Of a stretch of 64,000 nucleotides of DNA, positions 13,001 through 26,033 are shown piece by piece. The first letter of the stretch is position 1; each line of letters starts with the position of its first letter. The stretch spans positions 6,280,389-6,344,388 of the forward strand of contig NC_043742.1 in assembly GCF_004337985.1 (NCBI RefSeq). The letters are read 5' to 3'. The notes under the pieces are model-generated. The model was not told the origin of the DNA, did no database searches, and saw nothing but the letters and a program-made list of their open reading frames with translations. The translations under genes and the position numbers were made by a program. This DNA comes from Pyricularia pennisetigena. Lineage: Eukaryota > Ascomycota > Sordariomycetes > Magnaporthales > Pyriculariaceae.

Positions 13001-13680
13001 CCGCAAACCTGCATCTTTCAAGAGCATGCAGGACCAGTAGGAGCCTGGGCTTGGCCTAGGGCGCAACAAATGCGTGGTTCCCTCCATTTTTCCTGCTTGA
13101 CGGCGGCATGTCAGCATCAGGTCCGTTGGCGCTAGGCGCTGATGGGTAAAGAGGATTTCTGCATGGCGCATGCACGTTGTGGCAGCACGCTTTTCCTCGA
13201 ACTTTTGTTTGGCAGCACTAGAGGAGATGGATTTGACTGGTCAGATTGATATCTCCTTGCTCTCTCTGTTTCTCTCTCCTTCTCCTTCCTCCCTTTGCGT
13301 CTGCACTATGCTTCTTGTTGCCCAATCAGCGTTTTCCCCAGGTTCCCATGGGAACATCCTTTCCCACCCTCCTCTTCATATTCTAGATCAAGGATTGATC
13401 CATAGTCAAAAACCTTCAACCATTCACCGTTGCCCGATGTCCTGCATGACCTTTTATCTATCTCCACTGAGGCTGGCAAGAGACTGGGGCATGTTACTGG
13501 CTACAGAGTTGGTTAGATTGGACAAGGACGCCTGCGAGGTTGTCCGCTGAAGGGCGAAAAAAACTGTAATTCATCACCCCATTTTTTTCCCTTTTTGTTC
13601 CCACACCCAACCCGCACTATATTCCCTTGACTCTGCCCGTTCTCTTACGTGGTAAGCTGGACCTGCCAAATCTCACGACA

Positions 13681-13704
13681 CATACATACATACATACATA
13701 CATA
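13681..13704. repeat. CATA tetranucleotide microsatellite
   Basis: About six tandem CATA units in intergenic DNA. Confidence 0.9.
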
Positions 13705-14483
13705 CCTTAGCTTTACCTTCATCCGTCAGACTGGAGCCTGCATGGCTAGCGTACTGGCCGTGCATCTATCACTCTACCCTCGTTCGCATCTTGGCCCTGC
13801 TCCTTCTTCTGAACACAACTGGTTGCACCTGTTCCTTGCCTTGGCCCTTACTGTTCCCTGCAGTCTGCCCATGGACTTAATTTTCACGGTAGTGTTATTA
13901 TCACATTGCATACGTAGAGTAGCGTGGCACTATAGTTGGCATTCGACAAATGCTCCTTACTCAGTTCCCCCGAGGTAGCTAGCATAATGGAGTATATCCC
14001 GTAGCAAATGCTCCCCTTGCTGTGCTGCCTTCATATAACATGACCGTATACGCTTCCGATTGGTTTAGGGTGCACATACGGGCGCAGGAATCCTCTCTAC
14101 TATGCACATATTCCGGCCCACAAAAACACGCAGGCCAGGCCTCTGTTGTCATTGCTTTTTTTGCTGTTGGGGGGCGGTGAAGGGTCAGTCGTTCATTGTG
14201 CAGTCGGGCGTCTTGAATACCAGGGTAGGCAAGTGCTTCCGTAGAGAAGGACGACACCATCCATAGGCATCCATCACCTACCGGCTTGTTTCTTCCACGA
14301 GTCAACTGGGATGGTCTAAGCTTCCCGTGTAGTATAGTTACCAATTACCACTTTGGGGGGTGTCACTACGAAGTCTGCCTCTGTTTCAGAATCTCTTGTT
14401 TTTTTTTGGAGCATGCTTCTTCGCTGCTGCCAGGAAGACAAGAAAAGCACTGCCTCCTGCGCATGGGGAACTCTAATAAGGAA

Positions 14484-14514
14484 AAATAATAGTAGTAATA
14501 ATAATAATAATAAA
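14484..14514. repeat. AAT/AGT trinucleotide microsatellite
   Basis: A run of about ten ATA/AAT-type triplets, with two AGT variants near its left end, in intergenic DNA. Confidence 0.85.
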
Positions 14515-16821
14515 TATCAACATCGATGTCGGCCGACACGGGCAAATCCCTGCGGCTATGGTGGTTTCGCGTGATTCCCAGAGCTTGGACGAGTGGAAAC
14601 TCTTGGGGATTTGGGAAAGGTTTTTTTTTTTTTTTTCTCTCTTTCTCTTTTCAGTTTGCGGTGCTCGGCCCGCGGCTCTGTCGAAATCGCAGCCGTCTCA
14701 TGTCAGCAGTCACATTCCGTCCGGGCGCTCAGACGCTGACAGAAGTCTGTCTCTTCTGATGCCTTGTGTCTAATCTGTGCGAGAGTCGCTCAAGAGAGAC
14801 AGATGTCGGCCGGCACGAGTAAGACGAGAAGATAGGTGCAGGGCACGTTGTCCTTGCTTCTTTGGGGGTCGGCAGATCTCGTCGCCGCGAACCCCCTTGT
14901 TACACTCACCCATCGCAGCCCGATATGCGGGCAGGTGAGTGCTACGAGACCAGCGAGAGAGAGAGCGCGAGCGGGGGGGGGGGGGGCGAAATACCAGCAG
15001 GTATCCATGAAGCGGTGAGGCCAAAAAAGACAAAATCCCCCAAATGCCGGCATGTACCGGAAGTGGGGATACGATCCGACGTTGTTCTTGCCCCCACCAC
15101 ACGCGGGCCCTACGGGAGGGTTCCGGACGGAGCTACGATCACCTCAAATCAGATCAGAGAATGACATGGACGCCGGCGAACCTTTTCCCCATCGCTTGAA
15201 CTGCCAGCCCCACAACCCAGCCCTCCAGTTGGATACCACATGAGGTAGGTGTCCGTTTTTTTTTTTTTTTTGTTTCTGTCCCAAAGCATCATGCTATGTT
15301 ACTACACTACACCGCTGTGCGGGAGTAAAGGTAGTCTTGAATACAAACATGTACGTGTCTGCGATATATTGCCATCTATGCTACTCTTTTGCGATCGATG
15401 TCCCCCCAGCCACGGCCAGTGAGTGACTCGATGTTGTTGCCAAGGTACGTCTATTCCACTTTGACTTTTTTTTTTCTTTCTGTCTTTTTCTTTTCTTTTC
15501 TTGCTGCAAAGTCATCCAAAGTGTGGGGCGTCATTTGAAATCTTGCATTGCCCGGGACGCGCGTAGGGTTTCTTTGTGTCTGATCCCTCTGTTCTGGGGG
15601 TTTCCTTGTTACACTGTAGGCATGTCATGTCCTATGCTGGATCACGGGATTTACCAGGCATTGGCGTGGACGAGCGGACATAATGCTTGGCAAGTCTGTA
15701 TTTGGGAATTTCAACTGCAAGGACTTTCCTGACAGAATTTCATTTTGGAGCGAGGAACAGATACGATGCATGCATGCTAAGAAGAAAGAGAGGGGGGAAA
15801 AAAAAGGTGCCAAAGGGCACGAGCCAAAATCTTGACGCATGCACAAGCCAGAACGTGAACCCTACGGAGTAATGCGAGGGAACGGGACTTCGGCCTGGCA
15901 TATGTCACCTGCCGGCAGCTAAATTAGCAAGCATGAATCGCGGTCGAGGCTGTCCAGCACAGACTCTCCGTTGACTAGATGGGCATATAACGTACCACAT
16001 ACAGTACGAAAGATGGCGGCAGCATCGCCGGATTCGGCCCAATGGGCTATTAACCCGAAGCCATATCCCAAGCCTCACCATCGCGTTTCCAGTTAATCAA
16101 GCTGTCTAGCCATGTGCAATCACAGCGTGGCAGAAGCATGTAGGCTACAGCCTGCTGGCGATTTTGAGATGCTATTCTAGCATAGTTGGTTGTCTTTTTT
16201 TTTTTTTTTTCTCTTTGCAACATGTGGCTCATAGTATAAAGCCCCGTGTAAGTAAGTGGGCCTCTTTTCGGAGCAATGCCGAGAAAGAAGACGCGGCTCT
16301 TCTTGTTTGTCTACGTACAGTAGTAATAAGGAATAAAGAATCGAAAATCGCCCTAAAGATAGCAACAAAGGAAACAAAAACAAATGTTACCTACCCACGT
16401 CTCCCGTCAGCTCGCTTGCGCTGATCATGTTCGAGAAGTCCGGCCGGTTTAAGCGGAGATCAGGGAAAAGCCGATGTTTCTGACTTGCAACGAACAGGTG
16501 GACTTTTTTTTTTATTTTTTTATTTTTTATTAATTTTTTTTTTTTAACTTTTTTCTTCTTCTGATCTTTTGTTCTGTACTATTCTGCCCCTTGTTCCCTG
16601 GGGAGGCCTGAGCTTGTTCGGGGTATATCTGGATTGTACGTAGTACTTTTCGGGAAGAGGGCGAGGGTCAAGGATATGCCGCGATTGTCCGTGAGCAGAG
16701 TTTGCTGCAGGGGCCAACGAACCCAACATTGAAGTAGAATTATGCGTGTGTGTGTGTGGCCCCCCATGTTAAACGAAGACGACGTTGCGGTGGGTGCACG
16801 GGATGTTTAAAACCGTAAAAA

Positions 16822-16848
16822 AATAATAATAATAATAATAATAATAAT
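16822..16848. repeat. AAT trinucleotide microsatellite
   Basis: Nine tandem AAT units, flanked by A-rich sequence, in the gene-free block. Confidence 0.9.
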
Positions 16849-17169
16849 GAAAATAAAAAAAAAGAGTTACGACAAAAAAGGAATGAACTGACAAGTGAAC
16901 AAAGTTTTCTTGTTTATTCAGACCTTTTCCCAGCAGCGTGGGCAAACGTGTTTCGTAAAATATATACACACACACGCACACACACAAGCCCCCCCATCCT
17001 TCCCCCCAGGCTCTCTCCACAGAGTAAACCCGGCTTTTCGGAGAAAGATAAAAAAGAGACTTTGTCGGCCGCCAAACGTCAAAGAAATATTAGTAATACT
17101 AAGAATGATAGATAGAAAACAAAAACAAGAATCAGACCAGGCCGTGCTTCAAGTCCATCCCAATAACGG

Positions 17170-17171
<2 letters not shown>

Positions 17172-17228
<57 letters not shown>

Positions 17229-17232
17229 GAGA
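17172..17232. repeat. GA dinucleotide microsatellite
   Basis: About 23 AG units run from 17172 to 17217, then a short GGG interruption and a further six or so GA units. Purine-only strands of this kind can adopt triplex (H-DNA) structure. It lies about 300 nt left of the long G run. Confidence 0.92.
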
Positions 17233-17525
17233 CGGAAATGCGGCGACATGTCGCAGATATCAAAGCTAATTTTTTTTGTTTGTTTCTTTTCTTCCTTCCC
17301 TGGTCTTTTCTTCTTCTCGCTTATGGTCAAAACCTTGTCTCGCGTTTCTGTTGTCTCTCTCTATCTCTCCTGATCTCCTGATCTCCTGATCTCTCCCGAT
17401 CTCTCTCTTCCTTGGTCCCTCCAAGTCTAATATTCTTCTAAACCTTACCCTTGAAAGCAAAGCAAACGCCCGCCGAGAGGCCCATGGAAGCGCTAGAAAC
17501 TCAAAAAAGAAGATCATGGGGGGAA

Positions 17526-17554
17526 GGGGGGGGGGGGGGGGGGGGGGGGGGGGG
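17526..17554. repeat. poly(G) tract, 29 nt, beside a telomere-like TAGGGTTAG
   Basis: The + strand has an uninterrupted run of about 29 G residues, followed at once by TAGGGTTAG, which contains one fungal telomere unit in register plus a partial one. A G run this long can fold into G-quadruplexes and is easily mis-sized by polymerases and base callers. Confidence 0.9.
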
Positions 17555-18628
17555 TAGGGTTAGTACCTTTTTTTTTTATGTTTTGTTTCTGTGCCTAAAC
17601 GGTACCTACTACTCCTGACCTACCTTGTACTGCTTTACTCAGCTTTGCAAGTTAGTCGCAAGTTAGTGAGCGAGCGAGCGAACTACCATGCACAACACAG
17701 GTTGGTTTAACGGGGGGTCCACTATTCTCTTTTGATGCCAGACTTTGCCGTAAAAGGAAACAAACAAACAGGCATTTTTTTTTCTCGAAGGGAGAGTATA
17801 TCAAAGTCTAAGACATCCAAGACCCAACGGGCACAGCGAGGCTTGCAGGCAAGCCGGGTTTTTTTTTTGCCCAGCCTGGCTTGCTATTGTTTATACTTTT
17901 ACCAAACAGAGTTTCGGGTCGCGTACGCATGGCGTCTGCCGCGTCAACTAGATAAGTGACCTGCAAGTCTGTGCTCATTTTTATCGCCCAGTTTATCCGC
18001 GTACTGCGGTTTCAGGGGAGGAGGCCAAGAGGCCAGGCGTTTAACTCTCGGCAAAATCTCTGTCTCTGTCTGGTTTTTTTTATCGTGTCTGTGTGTGTCT
18101 GTGTGTGGTTTGTCGCCGCTTTTTGTCTGGACGATAAGAGGTTGCCTGATAGACTTTTTGATAAAGAAAAGGAATGCCCTTTGTTACACCCACCACGGGA
18201 AGAGTAGTATATACCTCGTTCCATCCTATGTTGTTTGGTCCATGCGATCAAGTCTTATCGTCTCTTGTGGTTCAAACAATGCAACCCTCGACGGATACAA
18301 GCTTACCACAAACCTTAGCATTGACAAGGCCAGGGTATACGCACGCACGCACTCCCGCCTGCATGTATGTAAACTCAATTACTTGCCATTTACCGACTGT
18401 CTACTATGGTACAAGTCTGCCCGCCTCCCGCCCCAGCATTAGGGCCCCCTGTACACAAATGCAACCACTAGCATGGATAGTGTGTAGCGAGTAAAGGGCT
18501 TTTTGCTTTATACAATGCGATTGCCCTTTTTGGGTTTATTCCATCATGTTTTTTTCCCGATATTTTTTTTCTCTCTCTCTTACTTGCTCTTACGATCAGG
18601 AGCTAGAAGGGGCTTGGTAAGCAGAAAC

Positions 18629-18629
<1 letters not shown>

Positions 18630-18659
<30 letters not shown>
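18630..18659. repeat. poly(A) tract, 30 nt
   Basis: Uninterrupted A run of about 30 nt in the gene-free block. Confidence 0.95.
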
Positions 18660-18663
<4 letters not shown>

Positions 18664-19075
18664 ATCGTCACGACCAGGCACGATTGCCGCGCGCCCAAGG
18701 GGTGGGGGGTTTCGGGCTGACAAGCCTCCGGCGATGCGACCGCGAGGCCGGTGCGTCTCCGAACTGACTTTGTTGGCGCCTCTGCGCCTCTTGCAAGAGT
18801 CGTGCTGGGTTCGGGGTCTCGGGGCTTGAGAGTGGGCATGTAATGCGCGCTAGAGATGAGATAGCGTCAAGAATGTACAAGTGACATTGGGAGGAGGCTG
18901 GAGAGAAGGAGAAGGGGGAGGTGTGTGTAGGTATTGTTCTGAACATGCTTGAGTTTTCTGGACGCCGCCGCGTTCCTCCGTGGCGGTGTTCTTTCTAGTA
19001 GATGGTCAGATCGTATGTTTTTGTTTCCTTAGTGCTCTTTTTCCGCGGCAAACCCGGCAAGAAACAGAACAGAAT

Positions 19076-19076
<1 letters not shown>

Positions 19077-19106
<30 letters not shown>
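19077..19106. repeat. poly(A) tract, 30 nt
   Basis: Uninterrupted A run of about 30 nt, only 420 bp right of another run of the same length. Confidence 0.95.
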
Positions 19107-19108
<2 letters not shown>

Positions 19109-19879
19109 ACAAGCGCCGCCATGATTGTACTACTGCTAGAGAAAAGAAGAACTATTGTACCTGAGTGGGTGTTGTGCAGAATAAAAAAAAACCGAAAAGG
19201 AGTCTGTAAACCTTCTTCGTTCATCCACTGTTCCCGCTAAAAAAAACCAAAGCATGACGACGTCGGCGAGGAGATCCGGCGAGGCGATGCCGCCAGGAAA
19301 AGAATACCATTCCACTCCTAGCACCAAACTCCGTGGTGTCACAAAGAGAGTCTCTTACAGTAAGCACTTGGGGCGATATAGCATAGTTCTGAACGCGCGT
19401 CCCTCCACGAGGCTGCGCCGGATGTGCCACCGTCTTGGCCTTTGTTGATATTCTCTCCATCATGGAAGAAAGGGTCACATAGTCCGAGGCAAATAAGTCA
19501 ATCAAGCCTTTGGTTTGGAGCCGCTATACTAAAGCCACTAGGAAAGAGGAATATAGTAGTCTGGGACTTTGCGAAAGAAAAAAAGAGAAAAGAAAAATAG
19601 TCAAAGTAAAAGGTTGCAAAAGATGAATCCGAGGCCGTGACTCGCCGCCGCCCCCGAGATATGATGGGCAATACAATTCCACATGACAGTGATTCGAAGT
19701 GACCAACTTCTCCAACCCCCCTTTTTTGAGCAAAGCCTCAAAGTGCCGCCCGGCCGTAAACCCTCCCGTGGCCAAGGTTTGTTTGCTTTGGGTGCATCGA
19801 CGTCCATAGTCTCCTCTGTGCCGTTACTCCATACACGCCCATCTCCCCCTAGCAGACCCTGCTCGAGTTTTTTCCCCGT

Positions 19880-20545
19880 CTAGTCGCTCGGCTTCAGTGT
19901 CGTAGACGGCGCAGGCTGGTCAGGCTTGATGGAACCGCCAGGGATGGTAGGGTCCGGCTTGATGGGACCGGTCTGGATGTTGCAGACGTTCTGGATCAGC
20001 TCTGCCCAGATCTGAGCGCGCTCCCTGGGCGGGAACGAGAGCAGGAACGCCATCAGCTCGCGCTGGTACTTCTCCAGGTCAACCAGACACGGCGACCCGG
20101 AGCTCTGGCGCCGGGCCATGCGGCCGGGCACCAGTACCGTCGAGCCCCCGTCGGCCGGGGAGATGCTGACGACGCCCGACGTCTTCTTGACAAAGTACTT
20201 GAGTGCCTCGAGCTGCTTCTTCTCGTCCTCGGTGAGGGAGTCCTTGGCCTCCAGCCTCTGGATCTCCAGCTGCGCCTCCTTGATGGCCTGACGGAGGCTC
20301 GCCCCCTTGTCGTTTGGAAGGGAGAAAGTCTGGCGCGGGTTGATCTTGCCGCCGATGATGCAGAAGCCCGTCTTCTCAAAGACGTCCTGGTTGCAGCTGC
20401 CGCCGGGGTTGCTGGGTTCGAGGACTACACCGCTGCCCGGCCCGATCTGGAAGGTTTGCCGTGTCTCGAGTTCGGCCGCACGCTGGTCTGCTGGGGCCGC
20501 GAAGGCCAGGCCCAACAGGGCAAATGAGATGGTGATGCCACGCAT
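19880..20545 (-). CDS. predicted secreted protein of unknown function, 221 aa
   Basis: A single uninterrupted frame encodes 221 residues from the ATG at 20545. I do not recognise a family. The N-terminus is a typical signal peptide: Met-Arg, a hydrophobic core at about 5-16, then small residues with likely cleavage near 17. The mature part has four cysteines (51, 62, 153, 188), an amphipathic charged helix at about 82-117 and a Pro/Thr/Ser-rich tail. No membrane segment or GPI signal is evident, so secretion is the best inference. A TATAAATA lies 180 nt upstream of the ATG. High third-position GC and the signal sequence argue for a real gene. It could be an apoplastic or cell-wall protein or a candidate effector, but nothing shows which. 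Confidence 0.75.
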   Translation of the reverse strand: MRGITISFALLGLAFAAPADQRAAELETRQTFQIGPGSGVVLEPSNPGGSCNQDVFEKTGFCIIGGKINPRQTFSLPNDKGASLRQAIKEAQLEIQRLEAKDSLTEDEKKQLEALKYFVKKTSGVVSISPADGGSTVLVPGRMARRQSSGSPCLVDLEKYQRELMAFLLSFPPRERAQIWAELIQNVCNIQTGPIKPDPTIPGGSIKPDQPAPSTTLKPSD

Positions 20546-20624
20546 CTTGGTTTTATTTGACGTTCTGTCCTAGGGATGGTGGAGCTTGCGAGTGCGTAAA
20601 TGCAGACGCAGTGTTGCGTTGCTG

Positions 20625-20649
20625 TTTTTTTTTTTTTTTTTTTTTTTTT
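20625..20649. repeat. poly(T) tract, 25 nt, in the promoter or leader of the secreted-protein gene
   Basis: A T run of about 25 nt on the + strand is a poly(dA:dT) tract between the TATA-like box and the start codon of the secreted-protein gene. Such tracts disfavour nucleosomes in fungi; a regulatory role here is inferred from position. Confidence 0.9.
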
Positions 20650-20717
20650 CTTTTCTGGATCCTAATGTTGTTTAATATCAACTGCTTCACTGAGCTCTGT
20701 TAGTGGCGCCGAGGAGA

Positions 20718-20725
20718 TATTTATA
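20718..20725 (-). promoter_or_regulatory. TATA box candidate (TATAAATA) of the secreted-protein gene
   Basis: The minus strand reads TATAAATA, with its first base 180 nt upstream of the ATG at 20545. An identical octamer lies 154 nt upstream of the cysteine-rich peptide gene at 51681. Confidence 0.45.
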
Positions 20726-22354
20726 GGCAGATCATTTTCGCCTTTCCAATATAAACATGTTGCCTCTCAATATAAAAACCCCCCAAATAACGTGGAATCT
20801 TGGCCCGTCTTGCCTCCCGAAAACGAACCCCCCTCGTCTGGTCCCGCCGTTCGTGGGAACGACCACTCGGTCATGGCTAGCTGAGGTCTAGAATGCCCCT
20901 TTGCAGATTCAATATCGATTAAATGAAGTGCAGGGTCAATCTGGGGGGCGAGATCGTGATATAGCCGTTTTGTTTATTTACCCGGACCGGCCGGTGCTGT
21001 GATGGCCAAGGCCCGTCAGCCAACCAGAGCACCCGGGCCTGGAAACCGGTACCAGCAAGGGGCCACATCGTTTTCTGCCGCCCCCTGCCAGGACAGACGA
21101 TTGCGTTGCGACTCTCCCGGAGAAAAAAAACACGTTGGTATCGCACAGAAAACAAGGTTAAATCTGCCTTGTTTGCAATTTGTTGTGGGTACAGCTGAGG
21201 TAGGTGTTTTTGATATGGGAGTGGGTGGTCGGCCAATTTTTTATGGTTGTGTCCAAGTTGATCAGGCACTTCCGGTCAAGACAGAGCTGGTTCTTTCCAC
21301 GGGACTGGAAATGGGCTGACATTTATTTATCATAAGCACGCCACGGTTCCATCGCGCCCCTCACGATGGTGCCTTTTGAGGTAGCGAGGGATGGTACCAC
21401 CACCATCATCTACTGAAAATCCTACCTCCGCTACCACCACACTCGGTCACATGCTTGCCGTGATGTGTACAAGCACGGCGTAAGGGTCCGACGATCCCCT
21501 CAGCTCGACAGCGACAGGCTGCTTATATTGCCCAATTTCGGCCGACGCAATGGGATGCAGGGGGCCTCGAACCGGGGATGTGGATGCTCAAAGCAGGAAA
21601 CTGGAGTCGAGGCTTGGTACGTCCAAGAATAGATACCGGGCGGCCCGACGGAGATTTGCGTTGTCAGTTTTGCACCGGTGAAAATGCAGACGAAAGCGAC
21701 AGAAAGAGGTATGCAGCCCTTTTGAGAACAAGGCAGACCCATACCGGAGTGACAAGATTCGTCAGGACCGTCACACTGAAATAGATACCATGACGGCTGT
21801 CCAAGCCGGTCTTCCTTGCCGACGTAGCCTGCCGAGTTCGAAGGGTTCTAGGCCTTAACACCCAGTGCGGCCGAGTTCTTTCTTGTGTCGTTGCCGTAGC
21901 GCCGTGATAGTCTGCCAGCTGCGGCCGTCTAGTCGAGCTTGAGCTTGTCTGCATTTGTTTGGTGATTCCGAAGATCCGTCTGCAGAGGGCCATTGCGTTC
22001 AATCCCCCATGCCGGGCAGTCGACTTCCGGCGGCAGCCTACAGACGTGGCTGGATAAACAAACAGTTCTGGTTTTATCTCTGATGCAATGGCGATACCAC
22101 ATTGAGGTTTGCGCGCATTAATATTTGGGGAATCAGGTGGCCTAGGACTTACGGCTTTGGCTTTGCCATCTGCAGTTTTTTTTTTCTTCTTCTTCTCTAA
22201 CTCCGTCTCCGTGAGCATTAAGCTAAAAGGTTTTATAGTAATCAGTTTGAGACAAGGGAGAATTGAAAATGAGATGGGTATCATATAACTTTTTGTGCCA
22301 ATGGACTCAAGAGCGGCGCCTGATGAAATAAAGTAAGAATTCTGTGTTTGATGG

Positions 22355-23376
22355 TCAAGTCTTCGCCTTCATCTTTCGTATGACAACCCTCTGACCATCC
22401 CTCTCCCAGCCGACGCCGTCTTCCCTCTGCAGCTCGGGCCACGTCCTGCCGGCCGACTTTTCCAAGAATCCAACGTCGACAGACAGGTAGGAGCGGCCCA
22501 GGCACGACAGCGCATGTCTCCTCATGGTTGGTGCGGCAAACTCCATCAGCTTCGCCTTGTGGCCATCGACCTGGCCTCTCAGCCGAGCAAAGGCGGCATA
22601 GTTGTCGTGGGCCAGCGCGTCCAGCACGGCGTCGACCTTGGGGTCGCGCAGGCCGTACCGCAGGCGGGCTACGTGCGCCTCGGACAGGTCGCCACGGCGG
22701 CAGGCGGCGTCAAGGACCAGGTAGCCGACGACCTCTTGCAGCTCGACGCTCGTGAGCGGCTGCGCCACGGGGTGGATGCGGCGGAGGAGGTGCTGGATGG
22801 CCGGGTGGTAGGACTCGGGCGTCTTGACGAGGATGGCGAGCCTGATGTTGAAGAGGTAGACCTGCACGGCAAAGTCGTCGGCCCGCTTGGTCGCCACAAT
22901 GGCTTCTCGGAGCTTCCGGAGCGCCATCATGACCACGACGAGATCCTTGGACTTGGGCCCCCCGGCTGCCACGGCGGCATCGTCGGGTTCCGGGAGCTTA
23001 GGACCGGCCTGTTTCGTGGCCGAGGTGGGTGCGGCAGCGGCATCTGACTGCTGCGATGGTGGCTTCTTCCCGGTGCCGATGCTCATCGAGGCGAACTGGG
23101 CGAGCAGCGAGTCCCTGTCGCCAGCATCGGAGCAGAATGTGAGGTAGCGCTTCACGATCTCTGTGTAGTACTGGTTCTGGGTTCTGGGATCGAGCAGCCT
23201 ACACAAAAGATGCGACAAGAATCGAGGCTCAGTTCTGGTGTACTTGGTAATGCGGTCCCCTAAGCAAGTCGTTACCTAGTCTCTCCCTTGGATGGGAGTC
23301 CCATGGCCTCCAGGGCATCTAATTCCACAGGCTTTAGTCGACCCCATGCTCCAGCTGGTCCTCGACCTGGAGGCAT
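22355..23376 (-). CDS. CSN8/PSMD8/eIF3K-like helical-repeat protein
   Basis: Two exons, 23276-23376 and 22355-23198, encode 314 residues. The 77-nt intron starts GTAACG and ends TGTGTAG. Exon 1 supplies an N-terminus ending in LPSKGETR that joins directly to LLDPRTQNQYY, whereas the uninterrupted frame would start inside the intron. An N-terminal segment with the pattern YYTEIVKRYLTFC is followed by a low-complexity Ala/Pro linker (about 75-125) and a helical C-terminal half with a winged-helix-like end. This resembles fungal members of the CSN8/PSMD8/eIF3K family (PF10075), used as scaffolds in the COP9 signalosome, proteasome lid and eIF3. Which complex it would join cannot be read from the sequence. 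The family call is from memory of the pattern and moderately certain; the exon model is better supported. Confidence 0.68.
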
Positions 23377-24140
23377 GTCTTTGGAGGACCACCAGAAAAG
23401 GAAAAAAAAAGAGGGAAAAGAAAAAAAGAAACCGGAACGTTGGGGCCAATTTGGTGGGAATATATCTAGTTGATCTGTACGTGGGGGTTTCTTTTCTTTT
23501 TTTTTGTCCTTTTTTTGTTTCTAAAGCCGAAATTTGAGATTGGTCGCCCAGTAGTCTATCAAGCACGAAATACCTCAAGGTACCGCAATAAGCGTAATTC
23601 TACCTACCCTTGAGGCCTTTTACTTCTTTGTCCCATCTGGGGGAGGCTTCTGCCAAGACAGGCAGGAACCGAGTGGGCTTAGCAGCTGCCATGAGGGGCA
23701 ATAGCGTTATCTTATCGATCACATGACTCCCTTAAATAGAAAACAGGTTTCCTGTACCACTTTTTGGAATGCTTTCAACCAGAGGAACAATATCGTTGGA
23801 ACCACAAGCAAGTATTGTTAACGCGATACGAAATACCTAAGCCGGGCAGTGTGCTTTGCTTTCAGCTCGGATTTTGCTGTAAAATTCCCAGATCAGTCGC
23901 GAAAAAAAAGTGAATCATTAAAATCTGGGGTATTCTGTCGATATCATCTTGTACCTGTTCCTTCGGCTTTAGGTATCAAGTAGCACATCCAGACACTCGA
24001 CGCATTAAACCGCTGGAGAAGAGAGGTCCCAGCTGAAAAAAAAAGCGACGCTTGCCCTGGATGGACCCGTATCATGCACCGCTGCCTGGCCCCTCCACGT
24101 CCGGCCCGATTTCCTCACCCAAAGCTACATCATCCTCCCC
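23377..24140. other. intergenic, CSN8-like promoter and DPM1 3' side
   Basis: This is 764 bp between the 5' end of the CSN8-like gene and the stop of DPM1, both on the minus strand. It should contain the CSN8-like promoter and leader and the DPM1 3' UTR. I see only short A/T runs. Confidence 0.6.

Positions 24141-26033
<1,893 letters not shown>

Larger units (their letters stand above)
10001..19879. other. gene-free block of about 9.9 kb, rich in simple repeats
   Basis: No gene can be supported here. The longest open frames (10252-10845 and 11286-12017, both +) begin at TTG, run through homopolymers and match no family I know. The first few hundred bases should contain the kinase 3' UTR. The block carries CATA, AAT and GA microsatellites, a 29-nt G run, and A tracts of about 30 nt at 18630-18659 and 19077-19106. 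An unannotated non-coding RNA or a small multi-exon gene cannot be excluded by eye. Confidence 0.55.
20546..22354. other. intergenic region between the secreted-protein gene and the CSN8-like gene
   Basis: The left part is the promoter and leader of the secreted-protein gene (TATA-like box and poly(T), annotated separately). The right part would hold the 3' UTR of the CSN8-like gene. A 206-residue open frame at 21664-22284 (minus) has no family resemblance, no codon bias like its neighbours, and a poly-Lys run caused by a homopolymer, so I do not call it. Confidence 0.6.

Noticed and set aside
18630..19106. paired 30-nt A tracts as possible retroposon tails
   Set aside because: No element body, poly(A) signal or target-site duplication was seen beside either tract.
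21664..22284. 206-residue minus-strand frame
   Set aside because: Unrecognised, with a poly-Lys homopolymer near the N-terminus and codon use unlike the neighbouring genes.
22514..23047. 177-residue frame antisense to the CSN8-like gene
   Set aside because: It is a shadow of a GC-rich coding exon; the minus-strand frame is longer and joins a sound first exon.
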